Assembly (NCBI GenBank): GCA_016125405.1 | Contig: WGLW01000015.1 | Location: 1-62,813 of the forward strand | Source: Alphaproteobacteria bacterium | GTDB lineage: Bacteria > Pseudomonadota > Alphaproteobacteria > Caulobacterales > Hyphomonadaceae | DNA: 62,813 nucleotides | Reading direction: 5' to 3' | Made by a program: the position numbers and the translations under genes | Part shown: positions 28,100 to 36,636 of the stretch, piece after piece | Numbering within the stretch: position 1 is the first letter of the stretch | How the letters are laid out: each line of letters starts with the position of its first letter | The notes under the pieces: generated by a model | The model's database searches: none | What the model was told of the DNA's origin: nothing | Seen by the model: the letters and a program-made list of their open reading frames with translations, nothing else

Positions 28100-28320
28100 T
28101 TCGGCGCGCCCAGATCGCGCGCTTCGTCCGCAAGCATCACCGGAACGCCATTACGGATTGGAAAGGCGAGACCGGCGCCGCGCGAGATCAGCTCGTTGGC
28201 TTCGCGATCATACGTGAGCGGACCGCGGCTGACCGGACAGATCAGCACTTCGAGGAGTCTTGGATCGACTCCTGTGTCTTCTTCCGCCGCCGCCGCATTC
28301 TGCTGCTGGGGTTCAGTCAT
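28096..28320 (-). CDS. Trm112 family protein
   Basis: A 74-residue protein with the Trm112p-like fold: [19 protein letters not shown] and [14 protein letters not shown]. In eukaryotes Trm112 activates methyltransferases; the bacterial role is not settled. Only one Cys of the zinc-knuckle set remains, as in many bacterial copies. Both ends overlap neighbours by 4 bp (ATGA), so translation is coupled with the LON-domain gene. Confidence 0.9.
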   Translation of the reverse strand: MTEPQQQNAAAAEEDTGVDPRLLEVLICPVSRGPLTYDREANELISRGAGLAFPIRNGVPVMLADEARDLGAPK

Positions 28321-29003
28321 TGTACGTACCCGCCACCTTGCCCGGGGCGCTCCATTACCAGAAGGGCGATGAGCGCGCTACACCGGTCCTGAAGAGTTCG
28401 CGCCTCCAGAAGCGCCTGCTTCTCTGGATTAGTAAAGGGGCATCCTGTCGAAAGTGAGTTGATAAGCATCTCGACGGGCGCTTCGGAAATGCTCGACCAG
28501 TCGGCGTTGAGGCCGTTGCGTTCAAGGTAGTCCTTCAACGCGGTCGTCAAATCCTCGCGCTTCAGCGATGGCGGTTCTGCATCGAGCGCGAGGTCTTCCG
28601 GATAGCGCGACCAGTCTGCGCGAACGGTGCGATAGGGCGTCGCGCGTGTTGTTTCCTCGATCACGCCGAAGCGCGCCACGCCCTGCAGGGCGATGAGATA
28701 CCGCCCGTCATCCGTTTCCTGAAAAGAGGTGAGGCGGCCGACGCAGCCGATGTCCGCCAGGTCCGGATGTTCACCTTGTCCTACCAGTCCCGCCGGCTGG
28801 ATCATGCCGATCAGGCGCGATCCGGACAGCGCGTCGTCAACCATGTTGAGGTAGCGCGGCTCGAAGATGTTGAGCGGAAGCACCGACTTGGGAAACAGCA
28901 CGGCGCCGCCGAGCGGGAACACCGGAATCTCGGCGGGCAGATCAGCGGGTTTGCGATAGATGTGCGGCAATTGTTCCTGCCTCGGGTCGGCGTCCCCACG
29001 CAC
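28317..29003 (-). CDS. LON substrate-binding-domain protein
   Basis: A 228-residue stand-alone Lon N-terminal (LAN) domain protein with no ATPase or protease part. Signatures are [34 protein letters not shown] and [13 protein letters not shown]. It is first in the LON-Trm112-DUF971 operon. In many alphaproteobacteria a CnoX-like thioredoxin gene lies directly before it; here that gene is 5.5 kb away, so the usual neighbours appear split. Confidence 0.9.
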   Translation of the reverse strand: MRGDADPRQEQLPHIYRKPADLPAEIPVFPLGGAVLFPKSVLPLNIFEPRYLNMVDDALSGSRLIGMIQPAGLVGQGEHPDLADIGCVGRLTSFQETDDGRYLIALQGVARFGVIEETTRATPYRTVRADWSRYPEDLALDAEPPSLKREDLTTALKDYLERNGLNADWSSISEAPVEMLINSLSTGCPFTNPEKQALLEARTLQDRCSALIALLVMERPGQGGGYVQ

Positions 29004-29051
29004 CCCGGTTATTCTGAACTTGGTATCGCGCAGGGGCCAAGTCCAGACGTT

Positions 29052-29453
29052 TCAGCCGTGGGGCGGAACGAAGGAATGGACGAGGAGGGCGCCCGCGACA
29101 GCGAGATAGACGAGCATTGTGCCGGCCGTCCCGATCAATCGGCCGGGCGAGAAGCCGCTTGAGCCGGCGAGCCCCCAGGCATGGAGAATGCGGGAGACCA
29201 GAAGCGTCACGCCAACCATGTGAATATACCATGTCGGCATGTTGAGCGCGGCGAGGGCCATGATGCCGACCATCAGGACCGGCACATCCTCCACCGCGTT
29301 GAGCTGCACGCGCGTGGCGCGGTTGAATTCGGGATGGGTTTCTCCGGAGGGCACTTTCAGCTTTCCGCGCCGGTTGCCCACATACATCTTGAGACCCAGC
29401 ATGAGAACAATGAGCAGACCCACATAGAAGGCGGCCGCATGCGTCGCCGTCAT
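29052..29453 (-). CDS. MAPEG family membrane protein
   Basis: A 133-residue four-helix membrane protein of the MAPEG (eicosanoid/glutathione metabolism) type. NRATRVQLNAVEDVPVLM holds the conserved Glu/Arg-Asn motif. The first helix is AAFYVGLLIVLMLGLKMYVG. The ATG at 29453 is chosen over an open frame reaching 29519 because it starts at the first helix. Bacterial members may be glutathione transferases; the substrate is unknown. Confidence 0.83.
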   Translation of the reverse strand: MTATHAAAFYVGLLIVLMLGLKMYVGNRRGKLKVPSGETHPEFNRATRVQLNAVEDVPVLMVGIMALAALNMPTWYIHMVGVTLLVSRILHAWGLAGSSGFSPGRLIGTAGTMLVYLAVAGALLVHSFVPPHG

Positions 29454-29591
29454 GTCCGTGAACAGGTTCAAGGTCGTCCTCCCCGATAGCGGTCCGTCCC
29501 GGACCCATATGATGCACACTGAAGGGTTTGCCGCGCAGGCGGAAGGGGCGCCGCAGAGGCAAGCAGTCTTCGACGTTCGCGCCTGCAGCGG

Positions 29592-30308
29592 CTAGGACGG
29601 CGCCTCGCCCGGGTTCGATTTCAGCCGGTAGGTCATGTGCTGCCCGCTCGCGGTGAAGGCGCAGTCCACCCAGTGTCCGTCCGCGTCATACCAGAGATCG
29701 ACCGTCAGCGTGCCGCTCACCCGGACATGGTCGGCGACGATGCGGGCGCCGCCGATGTTGATCGTCTCTTCGCCGATGCGCGTCACTGTGACGGGCAGGG
29801 GCTCGCCGGTCTCGGTGTTGATCATCTCGTACTGGCCCGGCGGCGGGCGCCGCCACCAGCTGGTCGGCAGCGCGTTCGCTGGAAACGTCTGGCTGGTCTT
29901 GCCCGCCGTGACCTGCAGGCCGTTTTCGGCCGGCGCCACATCGACCTCGGTCCGCTTGCCGTTCTTGAGCGTGGAGCAGGCGAGGCCGGAGAGCGTGTCG
30001 CCAACCCAGGTTTCGCGGCAGTTCTGCGTGTAGTGGAATAGGGTGAGCGGACCGAAGCCGGCGCGGAGGTCGGCCGATGTCCGTGCGACGACCCCGCTGG
30101 CGGTGCGTGTGACCTCAACGCCCTGGTCGCCGAAATGCGCGCCCCCGCGCAAGACTTCAAAATCGATACGACCCGGGGTCGGCGCCTCGGCCGATGCCTG
30201 CAATGCGCCCGCCGCCGCAGCCACCCATGCAGCCGCAAGGGCGCCGCGGCAAACGCGGGACGGTGAAAGCTGGAACCGGCTCGGCGCCAAGGCGCGCCTC
30301 CTTTCCAC
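29592..30308 (-). CDS. exported DUF6134-like protein
   Basis: A 238-residue secreted protein with a long signal region (to about residue 42, ASA). The mature part is a beta-rich domain with IDFEVLRGGAHFGDQGVEV, LFHYTQNCRETWVGD and VSGTLTVDLWYDADGHWVDC, as in DUF6134. It is divergent from the DUF1295-CFA-DUF2177 operon, with which this family is often found, suggesting an envelope-lipid link. The function is unknown. Confidence 0.7.
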   Translation of the reverse strand: MERRRALAPSRFQLSPSRVCRGALAAAWVAAAAGALQASAEAPTPGRIDFEVLRGGAHFGDQGVEVTRTASGVVARTSADLRAGFGPLTLFHYTQNCRETWVGDTLSGLACSTLKNGKRTEVDVAPAENGLQVTAGKTSQTFPANALPTSWWRRPPPGQYEMINTETGEPLPVTVTRIGEETINIGGARIVADHVRVSGTLTVDLWYDADGHWVDCAFTASGQHMTYRLKSNPGEAPS

Positions 30309-30415
30309 GCTTGCGCGCAGGACTGCTCGCGGATCGCGATATGGTTTCTCTACGCGCCGTCCCGTCCGCCGGATCAGGGCTGATCCAGGCCGCGAGCCGG
30401 CGCGTATGTGGAGAT

Positions 30416-31240
30416 ATGGCGCTCGTTCTGTCCTTTGTTGCCGTGCTCGCCGGCATGGCGGTCTTGATGACCGCCGCCTGGCTGACGCAACGCGCCGCCC
30501 ACAATGCCGGCTGGGTCGATGTCTTCTGGACGTATGGCACGGGCGCTGCGTGCAGTCTCGCGGCGTTCTGGCCCGCGCCCGCCGACAGCGTCGCGCGGCA
30601 AATCCTCGTGGCGCTCCTGGGCGCCGTATGGTCGCTGAGGCTTGGCACGTATGTCGCCCTGCGCGTTGCGGGCAGTTCGCGCGAGGATGCGCGGTATGCC
30701 GGCCTGCGGCGAGAATGGGGCGCGGCTTTCCAGCGGCGCATGTTCGCGCTGGTGATCGTGCAGGCGCCAGCGACGGCGCTGCTGACCCTTTCGGTTTTCG
30801 CGGCCGCGCACGGCGGCGGCGCGTCGCTCGGCCTGCGCGATCTTCTGGGCGCCCTGGTGCTGCTTGTCGCCATCGCAGGAGAGGGGCTGGCGGACGAACA
30901 GATGCGCCGGTTCAAGGCGTCGACGCCGCATGGCGGCATTGCAGATACCGGGCTCTGGGCCTGGTCGCGCCATCCCAACTATTTCTTCGAATGGATCGTC
31001 TGGCTGGCCTATCCGGTCATTGCCTTCGAACCAGCGCACCCGCTGACCTGGGCGACATGGATCGCGCCTGTCCTGATGTATCTGATCCTGCGCTACGGCA
31101 CCGGCGTTCCAGCGCTTGAGCGCGTCATGCTCGAAAGCCGCGGCGAGGCGTTTCGCGATTATCAGGCGCGGGTCAGCGCCTTCATTCCCCGCCCGCCCCG
31201 CAAGGCCGCGAACCCTTCGCTGCAAAGGAAGCCGTCATGA
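30416..31240 (+). CDS. DUF1295 (steroid 5-alpha-reductase-like) membrane protein
   Basis: A 274-residue membrane protein with seven to eight hydrophobic segments. The C-terminal ICMT/5-alpha-reductase core shows GLWAWSRHPNYFFEWIVWLA and the final ESRGEAFRDYQARVSAFIPR. The ATG at 30416 with GGAG upstream is preferred over upstream in-frame starts. It probably acts as an NAD(P)H-dependent reductase on lipids. Its stop overlaps the methyltransferase start, making a coupled operon. Confidence 0.85.
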   Translation: MALVLSFVAVLAGMAVLMTAAWLTQRAAHNAGWVDVFWTYGTGAACSLAAFWPAPADSVARQILVALLGAVWSLRLGTYVALRVAGSSREDARYAGLRREWGAAFQRRMFALVIVQAPATALLTLSVFAAAHGGGASLGLRDLLGALVLLVAIAGEGLADEQMRRFKASTPHGGIADTGLWAWSRHPNYFFEWIVWLAYPVIAFEPAHPLTWATWIAPVLMYLILRYGTGVPALERVMLESRGEAFRDYQARVSAFIPRPPRKAANPSLQRKPS

Positions 31241-32274
31241 GCCTGATGTCCCGCGCCCTAATCGCCTTCGAGAGCGCTTCGCTGCCGGACAGCGTGCGCA
31301 AGGGCGCGGTCTCCATGCTGGTCAGCAACGCCCGCCGACAGCTGAAATCCGCCCCGCGGGACGCCTCCGCGCGCTTCGCCGCCGACATGGCTTCGCATCC
31401 GATCGCCGAACACACCGAGGACGCCAACGCGCAACACTATGAAGTGCCGGCCGCCTTCTTCGAGGCCTGCCTCGGGCCGCGCCTCAAATACTCCTGCTGC
31501 CGCTATGACGCCGCCGACGACACGCTGGCGATCGCAGAGGAGCGGGCCCTGACCGAAACCTGCCGCAACGCCCGGCTGGAAGACGGCCAGGCGGTGCTGG
31601 AGCTGGGCTGCGGCTGGGGATCGCTGACGCTCTGGATGGCGGCGCGCTATCCGCGCTCGCGCTTCACGGCGGTCTCCAACTCGTCCAGCCAGCGCGCCCA
31701 CATCGAGACGAAGGCGCGCGAGCAGGGGCTGAACAACCTCACCGTCATCACCGCCGACATGAACGTCTTTGACACCACGGAGACGTTCGATCGCATCGTC
31801 TCGGTCGAGATGTTCGAACACATGTCCAACTGGCGCGCGCTGCTGGAAAAGTGCCGCGCTTGGCTGGCGCCCGAGGGGCGCATGTTCATGCATGTCTTCG
31901 CGCACCGCGCGGCGCCCTACAGGTTCGACGTGAAGGACCCCACCGACTGGATCGCTCAGCATTTCTTCGCCGGCGGCGTCATGCCCAGCCGCGACCTTAT
32001 CGGCAATTTCAGCGATCTCTTCGAGGTCGAGCAGGACTGGTGGTGGAATGGCCGGAACTACCAGCGCACCGCGCTCGATTGGCTGGCCAATTTCGACGCC
32101 AACAAGGACGCGCTGCGTCCCGTGCTGAAGCAGGTCTACGGCCGCGACGCGCGGTTGTGGGAACATCGCTGGCGGCTGTTCTTCCTCGCAACAGCCGGTC
32201 TCTTCGGCCACGATGGCGGCGAGGAATGGGGCGTCGTGCATCACCTGCTGAAACCCGCTCGGCGCAGGTCATGA
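31237..32274 (+). CDS. CFA synthase-like SAM-dependent methyltransferase
   Basis: A 345-residue class I methyltransferase close to cyclopropane-fatty-acid synthases. The SAM site is VLELGCGWGSLTLWMAARYP near residues 114-133. SVEMFEHMSNWRALLEKC and KYSCCRYD are family features. The usual CFA lipid domain is short here, so this is the family variant that travels with DUF1295 genes. A role in modifying unsaturated acyl chains is inferred. It overlaps both neighbours by 4 bp. Confidence 0.85.
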   Translation: MSLMSRALIAFESASLPDSVRKGAVSMLVSNARRQLKSAPRDASARFAADMASHPIAEHTEDANAQHYEVPAAFFEACLGPRLKYSCCRYDAADDTLAIAEERALTETCRNARLEDGQAVLELGCGWGSLTLWMAARYPRSRFTAVSNSSSQRAHIETKAREQGLNNLTVITADMNVFDTTETFDRIVSVEMFEHMSNWRALLEKCRAWLAPEGRMFMHVFAHRAAPYRFDVKDPTDWIAQHFFAGGVMPSRDLIGNFSDLFEVEQDWWWNGRNYQRTALDWLANFDANKDALRPVLKQVYGRDARLWEHRWRLFFLATAGLFGHDGGEEWGVVHHLLKPARRRS

Positions 32275-32684
32275 AGGCCGGCGCCGCGGCATGGCTCGTA
32301 ACCTGGCTGGCGGGCGCGCTCGTCTTCATCGCGCTCGATGCGATCTGGTTGTCGCAGGTCAGTCCGCTCTTTTATCCGGCGATGATCGGTGAGGTTCTGT
32401 CCGGCGAGGTTCAGCTCGCGCCCGCGATCGCGTTCTATGTCATCTACACCGGCGGCATTGCGATCCTCGCCGCCTGGCCGGCAGTCGCGTCGGGGGGCTG
32501 GAAGAAGGCGCTCGCGCTTGGCGCGGTCATGGGTCTCGTCGCCTATGGCGCCTACGACCTCACCAACCAGGCGACACTTAAGGCTTGGGACATCCGCGTC
32601 ACGCTGGCGGATCTGGCGTGGGGAACCTTCGCCACGGCCATCGCCGCGGCAGCCGGCGCCATGGCTGGCCGCCGCGTGCGCTGA
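32271..32684 (+). CDS. DUF2177 membrane protein
   Basis: A 137-residue protein with four membrane helices. FIALDAIWLSQVSPLFYPAMIG, FYVIYTGGIAILAA and YGAYDLTNQATLKAWD are the DUF2177 signatures. It is third in the DUF1295-CFA-DUF2177 operon, coupled by an ATGA overlap. Conserved acidic residues in the helices hint at a catalytic or transport function, but none is known. Confidence 0.88.
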   Translation: MKAGAAAWLVTWLAGALVFIALDAIWLSQVSPLFYPAMIGEVLSGEVQLAPAIAFYVIYTGGIAILAAWPAVASGGWKKALALGAVMGLVAYGAYDLTNQATLKAWDIRVTLADLAWGTFATAIAAAAGAMAGRRVR

Positions 32685-32689
32685 ACGGG

Positions 32690-32830
32690 CCCAGGACGTG
32701 TGGCTGAGCGACCAGACACAGGCCGCAACCGCCCCAAGATCTTCATCCGACAGGGACTGGCCGCCCAACAGCGGCATCGGGCGGCTGAAATTCTTCGGCG
32801 TGGCGACGCCTCGTTTCTGCCGCCGCCGCA
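32690..32830 (-). pseudogene. possible cytochrome c C-terminal fragment
   Basis: On the minus strand the translation includes RPMPLLGGQSLSDEDLGAVA followed by ACVWSLSH. This resembles the C-terminal Met-ligand loop and last helix of a c-type cytochrome. No CxxCH motif, start codon or stop fits, and the frame runs on into the DUF2177 gene. It would be a decayed remnant; chance similarity cannot be excluded. Confidence 0.3.
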
Positions 32831-33037
32831 AACCGGCGGCCAATCTGAATTCTAAGGTGAATCCGCCATAGTCCAGCGAGCGCTGAGGGGCCGGGCGCGC
32901 GGGTTGCGCAGCCGCCGACCTTGACGGCCAGCGGGTTATGGTGTGCGAGAAAGCGGATCGCGACCGATCTGCGGCCTTCCGGCTGGCGCCGGGGCGCTCC
33001 GGCAAGCGGGTTCGTCGCGATAAGGAGACCTGTTCCG

Positions 33038-33466
33038 ATGAAGACCTTTGCGATTGCGACCATGACCGCCTGCCTGATCGCGCTTGTGGCGACCGGAGCG
33101 GCCGAAGCCCAGCGCGGCGGGCGGGGCGGCGGCGGTGGCGGCGGATCCAAGTCGGCGCCGTCCAAGCCGCTTCCGCCGAGCCCTGAATACACAACCGGCG
33201 TTGTCGGCACCTATGTTCCGGAAACGCGCACGCTGAAATTCAACACCGGCGGATCCTACAAGCTTTCGCCCGCAGCCGGGGATGTCGCCATTCACGCCGG
33301 CGACAAGGTGCAACTGCGCTGGCTGATGAAGGGCGACACGCGCGTCGCCGATGAAGCCACCGTGACGATGAAGGCGCCCCCGCCGGAGCCCGCGCCCGAC
33401 AAAGCCTCAGCCGATGCGCCTGCATCCGCGCCTGCCGCAACCGACGCGCCAGCCAGCAGCAGCTGA
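33038..33466 (+). CDS. exported Gly-rich protein of unknown function
   Basis: A 142-residue exported protein. Signal peptide MKTFAIATMTACLIALVATG is cut near AEA. It is followed by a Gly/Arg-rich stretch (RGGRGGGGGGG), a small beta domain of about 60 residues (TTGVVGTYVPETRTLKFN) and a Pro/Ala-rich tail. I do not recognise a family. AAGGAG lies before the ATG. Whether it is co-transcribed with the TPP-enzyme genes 25 bp downstream is unclear. Confidence 0.6.
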   Translation: MKTFAIATMTACLIALVATGAAEAQRGGRGGGGGGGSKSAPSKPLPPSPEYTTGVVGTYVPETRTLKFNTGGSYKLSPAAGDVAIHAGDKVQLRWLMKGDTRVADEATVTMKAPPPEPAPDKASADAPASAPAATDAPASSS

Positions 33467-33490
33467 TCCAAAGCCGGGGAGGGCGCCGCC

Positions 33491-33988
33491 CTGAGCGCAG
33501 AGCAACCCGCCGCGGGTAACGCCCTGTTCGCTTCGCTCAGCGCGGCGAAGCCGAAGCTCGTCACCGGCGTGCCGGACGGCATGCTCGCCGAAACGATCCG
33601 GCTCTGCGCCGCCTCGGACATTCCCTACATTCCCTGCGCCCGTGAAGAAGAATGCATTGGTGTTGCGTGTGGCGCGGCGATGTGCGGCGAGCGCGCTGTG
33701 GTGCTGGTGCAGAACGCCGGCCTGCTCAATTCGCTGGGCGCCTTCGCCACCATGGCGCTGCGCTACCAGTTGCCGTTTGTTGTCCTGACGACGAACCGCG
33801 GCGTGCTGGCTGATCCCAACTCCTACGACATAGAGAAGTTCATGGCGTTCGAGGCGTCGGTGAAACCCCTGACGCCGGTGTTCAGCTATCCCGCATCGAA
33901 CCTGCCGGCGGATCTCGTGCTCGCCGCATTCAAATGGGCCGAGGCGGCGCGCCGTCCCGCCGTCATCGCGCTGGAGAAGTCGCTGTGA
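33491..33988 (+). CDS. TPP-dependent decarboxylase, PYR-domain subunit
   Basis: A protein of about 165 residues like the alpha part of sulfopyruvate/phosphonopyruvate decarboxylases. CAREEECIGVACGAA carries the catalytic Glu for TPP, and VVLVQNAGLLNSLGAFATMAL is the family core. The nearest standard start, GTG at 33569, would cut off the conserved first strand and helix (AKPKLVTGVPDGML). No ATG, GTG or TTG lies between it and the in-frame stop at 33464-33466. CTG at 33491 with GGGGAGGG upstream is the likely start. The stop overlaps the partner gene by 4 bp. Confidence 0.7.
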   Translation: MSAEQPAAGNALFASLSAAKPKLVTGVPDGMLAETIRLCAASDIPYIPCAREEECIGVACGAAMCGERAVVLVQNAGLLNSLGAFATMALRYQLPFVVLTTNRGVLADPNSYDIEKFMAFEASVKPLTPVFSYPASNLPADLVLAAFKWAEAARRPAVIALEKSL

Positions 33989-34551
33989 GCCGCGCCAATC
34001 TTCCTTCGCAGAAAGAGGCGATTGCATCGGCGCTGGCGCTTTACGATACGCGGCCCTTCACCGTCGCCGACATCGGCTCGCAGTCGGCCTGGCTCAAGGC
34101 CGCCTCGCACGATGCACGCAATCTCTATGTCTCGGGGCCGATGGGGCTGGCGTCTTCGGTCGCGCTGGGCGTCGCCGCCTCGCGCCCCAACGATCAGGTG
34201 CTGGCCGTCTGCGGCGACGGCGCGCTGGCGATGAACCTGTCGTCGCTGGTCACCCTGCAAGGCGCGCGCACCGCAAACCTCGCCGTGCTGGTCGTCGCCA
34301 ACGGCATCTACGAATACACCGGCTCGCTGCCTGTCCCGACGCGCGATCTCGACTGGCTCTTGCTGGGCCGCGGGATCTTCGGCGCGGAGGGCTGCTTCCG
34401 TCTCGAAGACCTGACGCCGGAAAAATGGAAGACGGTGAAACGCCCGGCGATGATCGTCGCCGATATCGCCCCATCGACGGAAAAAACGCCCGCCCTCGGC
34501 ATGACGCCGATGCAAATCCGCGCGGCGTTTCTGGACGCGGCGAAGGCCTAG
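33985..34551 (+). CDS. TPP-dependent decarboxylase, TPP-binding subunit
   Basis: A 188-residue C-terminal TPP domain. VLAVCGDGALAMNLSSLVTL starts the GDG...N cofactor motif and VVANGIYEYTG completes it. Together with the preceding gene it forms a split enzyme as in sulfopyruvate decarboxylase (ComDE) or the phosphonopyruvate type. The true 2-oxoacid substrate is unknown; no phosphonate or coenzyme M genes are near. The GTG start at 33985 overlaps the upstream stop. Its stop overlaps the convergent CnoX-like stop by 4 bp. Confidence 0.8.
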   Translation: MSRANLPSQKEAIASALALYDTRPFTVADIGSQSAWLKAASHDARNLYVSGPMGLASSVALGVAASRPNDQVLAVCGDGALAMNLSSLVTLQGARTANLAVLVVANGIYEYTGSLPVPTRDLDWLLLGRGIFGAEGCFRLEDLTPEKWKTVKRPAMIVADIAPSTEKTPALGMTPMQIRAAFLDAAKA

Positions 34552-35471
34552 CGGAACAGCAGCGCCGAGAGCCGGCGGCGGCCGTCTTTCGTCACATCCG
34601 CCTTCGGTCCAGCCGCCTCGAAGATCTTCAGCAGCTGTTCCTTAGCCGCGCCGTCCTTCCACGCCATGTTGGTTTCGAGGATGGCGAGCAGCTGGTCGGC
34701 GGCTTCCTCGTGCTTGCCTTCGCCGGCGAGCAGACCCGCCAGTTCAAACCGCGCATCAAGGTCGCCGGGCGTGTTGGCCACGCGGGTCTTGAGGTCGAGC
34801 GCCGCGTCCGGCTCGGCCACATGGCTCGCCAGCTCCAGCGTCGAGAAGATGCCGGCGGCGGCCGGATGCTTGCGGCTGGCCTCGGGGATCATGTTGGCGA
34901 TCTCGCGGGCGCGCTCCATGTCGCCGGTCTTGAGATAGCAACGGGCAAGGCCGGCGAGGCCCTCGATGTTCTCCGGCTGGTCCTGCAGCACGGCCGCGAA
35001 GAGTTCGGCGGCGCCGGAATAATCGCCCGCATCCATCGCCTCTTCGGCGGCGGCGAGGATTTCCTCGGTGCTCGGCCCCTGGTCGGCGGCGCCGTCGCCG
35101 ATCTGCTTGCCGATAAACGCCTTCACCTGGCTCTCGGGCAGGGCGCCCATGAAGCCATCCACCGGGCGTCCGTCCTTGAAGGCGATCACGGCGGGGATCG
35201 ACTGGATGCCAAGCTGGCCGGCGATGCCGGGGTTCTTGTCGATGTCGATCTTGACCAGCTTCACCTTGCCCTTGGCGTCGTCGACCGCCTTCTCGATCAC
35301 GGGGCCAAGCTGCTTGCAGGGCCCGCACCAGGGGGCCCAGAAATCGACGATGACCGGCTGCGTCTTCGACGGCTCCATTACGTCCGCAACAAAGGTGCGG
35401 TCCGAGCCGTCGCTTACATGCGGGCTGGCGTGTCCGTTGCTTGCCGGCTTTCCTGCGCCGATGATGTCCAT
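34548..35471 (-). CDS. CnoX-like thioredoxin with TPR domain
   Basis: A 307-residue thioredoxin-TPR fusion. Residues 25-130 form the thioredoxin domain with active site FWAPWCGPCKQLGP, keeping both Cys (CGPC). The remainder is helical repeats (IEGLAGLARCYLKTGDMERA). CnoX proteins are chaperedoxins that protect substrates from oxidation and hand them to GroEL. It is downstream of the ProX-type gene on the same strand. Confidence 0.88.
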   Translation of the reverse strand: MDIIGAGKPASNGHASPHVSDGSDRTFVADVMEPSKTQPVIVDFWAPWCGPCKQLGPVIEKAVDDAKGKVKLVKIDIDKNPGIAGQLGIQSIPAVIAFKDGRPVDGFMGALPESQVKAFIGKQIGDGAADQGPSTEEILAAAEEAMDAGDYSGAAELFAAVLQDQPENIEGLAGLARCYLKTGDMERAREIANMIPEASRKHPAAAGIFSTLELASHVAEPDAALDLKTRVANTPGDLDARFELAGLLAGEGKHEEAADQLLAILETNMAWKDGAAKEQLLKIFEAAGPKADVTKDGRRRLSALLFR

Positions 35472-35570
35472 CGGATGCTCCTTGAAACTTCAAAACCCTG
35501 GGGCCGGCGGGGCCCCGTCCTCTTCCGCCCTAAATGGTCGCTTGGCGGCAAAACGGCAACAGTCATCCTG

Positions 35571-36140
35571 TCAGCCAGCCAGTGCGGCAAAATCGATACG
35601 CCCGACGTCATGCCCGGTCGCGGCGGCGAAAGCGAGGAAATCCCGGGTGGCGATACTGGTCGTCATGTCGTTGCGCAGCGGGTGGAAGTTTACCGTATCA
35701 AACGCCAGCAGCGCTTCGTCGGCGATGAATTTCACCTTGCCGTCCGGGTCATTCATCAGCGCAAACCCGGTCACCGAGCCGGGCGTCACCGCCAGCGCGT
35801 CCCACAGGAGGTCCGCCCCGGTGAAGGAGAGACGCTGGGTTCCGATCAGCCGGTGAAGCTGGTTCAGCGGCAGCTGGCTCTCCGCCCACGCCGACACCAG
35901 CACCAGCTGGCCCTTCTTGTCCTTCATGAAGAGGTTCTTGGTATGGCCGCCAGGCAGGTCGGGCTTCACCTTCTCGCTTTCCGCCACCGTCATCACCGGG
36001 GCGTGGGTCGCCGTCCGGTAGGAAAGCCCGAGCCGGTCGAGCAGGGCGAAGAGGGGAGCCTCCGGCGCCCGGGAAAAGTCCGTCGGCGCCGGCATCGGTC
36101 CGCGCGGCGAGGCGGGGTTCGGGGCGGTTGGATCGCTCAT
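35571..36140 (-). CDS. ProX/YbaK-type aminoacyl-tRNA deacylase
   Basis: A 189-residue YbaK/ProX-domain protein that hydrolyses mischarged tRNA-Pro in trans. Signatures are GGHTKNLFMKDKKGQLVLVS with the catalytic Lys, TPGSVTGFALMND and FHPLRNDMTTSIATRDFLAF. The N-terminal 20 residues are Pro-rich and disordered. It is likely the bacterial ProXp-ala class, although specificity cannot be fixed by eye. It precedes the CnoX-like gene. Confidence 0.85.
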   Translation of the reverse strand: MSDPTAPNPASPRGPMPAPTDFSRAPEAPLFALLDRLGLSYRTATHAPVMTVAESEKVKPDLPGGHTKNLFMKDKKGQLVLVSAWAESQLPLNQLHRLIGTQRLSFTGADLLWDALAVTPGSVTGFALMNDPDGKVKFIADEALLAFDTVNFHPLRNDMTTSIATRDFLAFAAATGHDVGRIDFAALAG

Positions 36141-36198
36141 GGCTACGTGGTCTAGTGGAGCCTCGCCCGCACGTGAAGCCCCGCACCGCGAAGCAAGG

Positions 36199-36552
36199 AT
36201 GATGGACGAAACCAGCCTGCTGAACCGTCTCTACGCCGCCTTCAACGCGCGTGACATCGACGGCGTGCTTGCGCACACGCATGCCGACATCGACTGGCCC
36301 AATGGCTGGGAAGGCGGTCGGCTGCATGGAACCGCGGCTGTACGGGACTACTGGACGCGCCAGTGGGCCGAGATCGATCCGGTGGTCACGCCCGAGGCGT
36401 TCACGACGCGCCCGGATGGCGGCATCGCCGTCACTGTCCACCAGGTCGTCCGCACGCATGACGGCGCCGTCCAGTCAGACAGTCGCGTCATACATGTTTA
36501 TCGCTTCGAGGCGGGCCGTGTGCGCGCCATGGATATCCTGCCCTCCGGCTGA
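36199..36552 (+). CDS. SnoaL-like/NTF2-fold protein
   Basis: A 117-residue cone-shaped NTF2-like protein: LLNRLYAAFNARDIDGVLAH then DIDWPNGWEGG and VIHVYRFEAGRVRAMDIL. The family includes isomerases, hydrolases and proteins with no activity, so no reaction is assigned. ATG codons at 36199 and 36202 are both preceded by AAGG. The frame is open upstream but overlaps the divergent ProX-type gene. Confidence 0.75.
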   Translation: MMDETSLLNRLYAAFNARDIDGVLAHTHADIDWPNGWEGGRLHGTAAVRDYWTRQWAEIDPVVTPEAFTTRPDGGIAVTVHQVVRTHDGAVQSDSRVIHVYRFEAGRVRAMDILPSG

Positions 36553-36636
36553 ACGGATAATCTTCCGTCCGCCGCGGAGGCATGGTCTATTTCCCGACAC
36601 CCCGCGCGGCCCTCCCTTGCCCGAAGAGAAAGCCTG

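Noticed and set aside
32241-33194. 317-codon minus-strand frame over DUF2177 and its downstream gap
   Set aside because: Mostly antisense shadow; only a short cytochrome-like stretch is of interest and is listed as a possible remnant.
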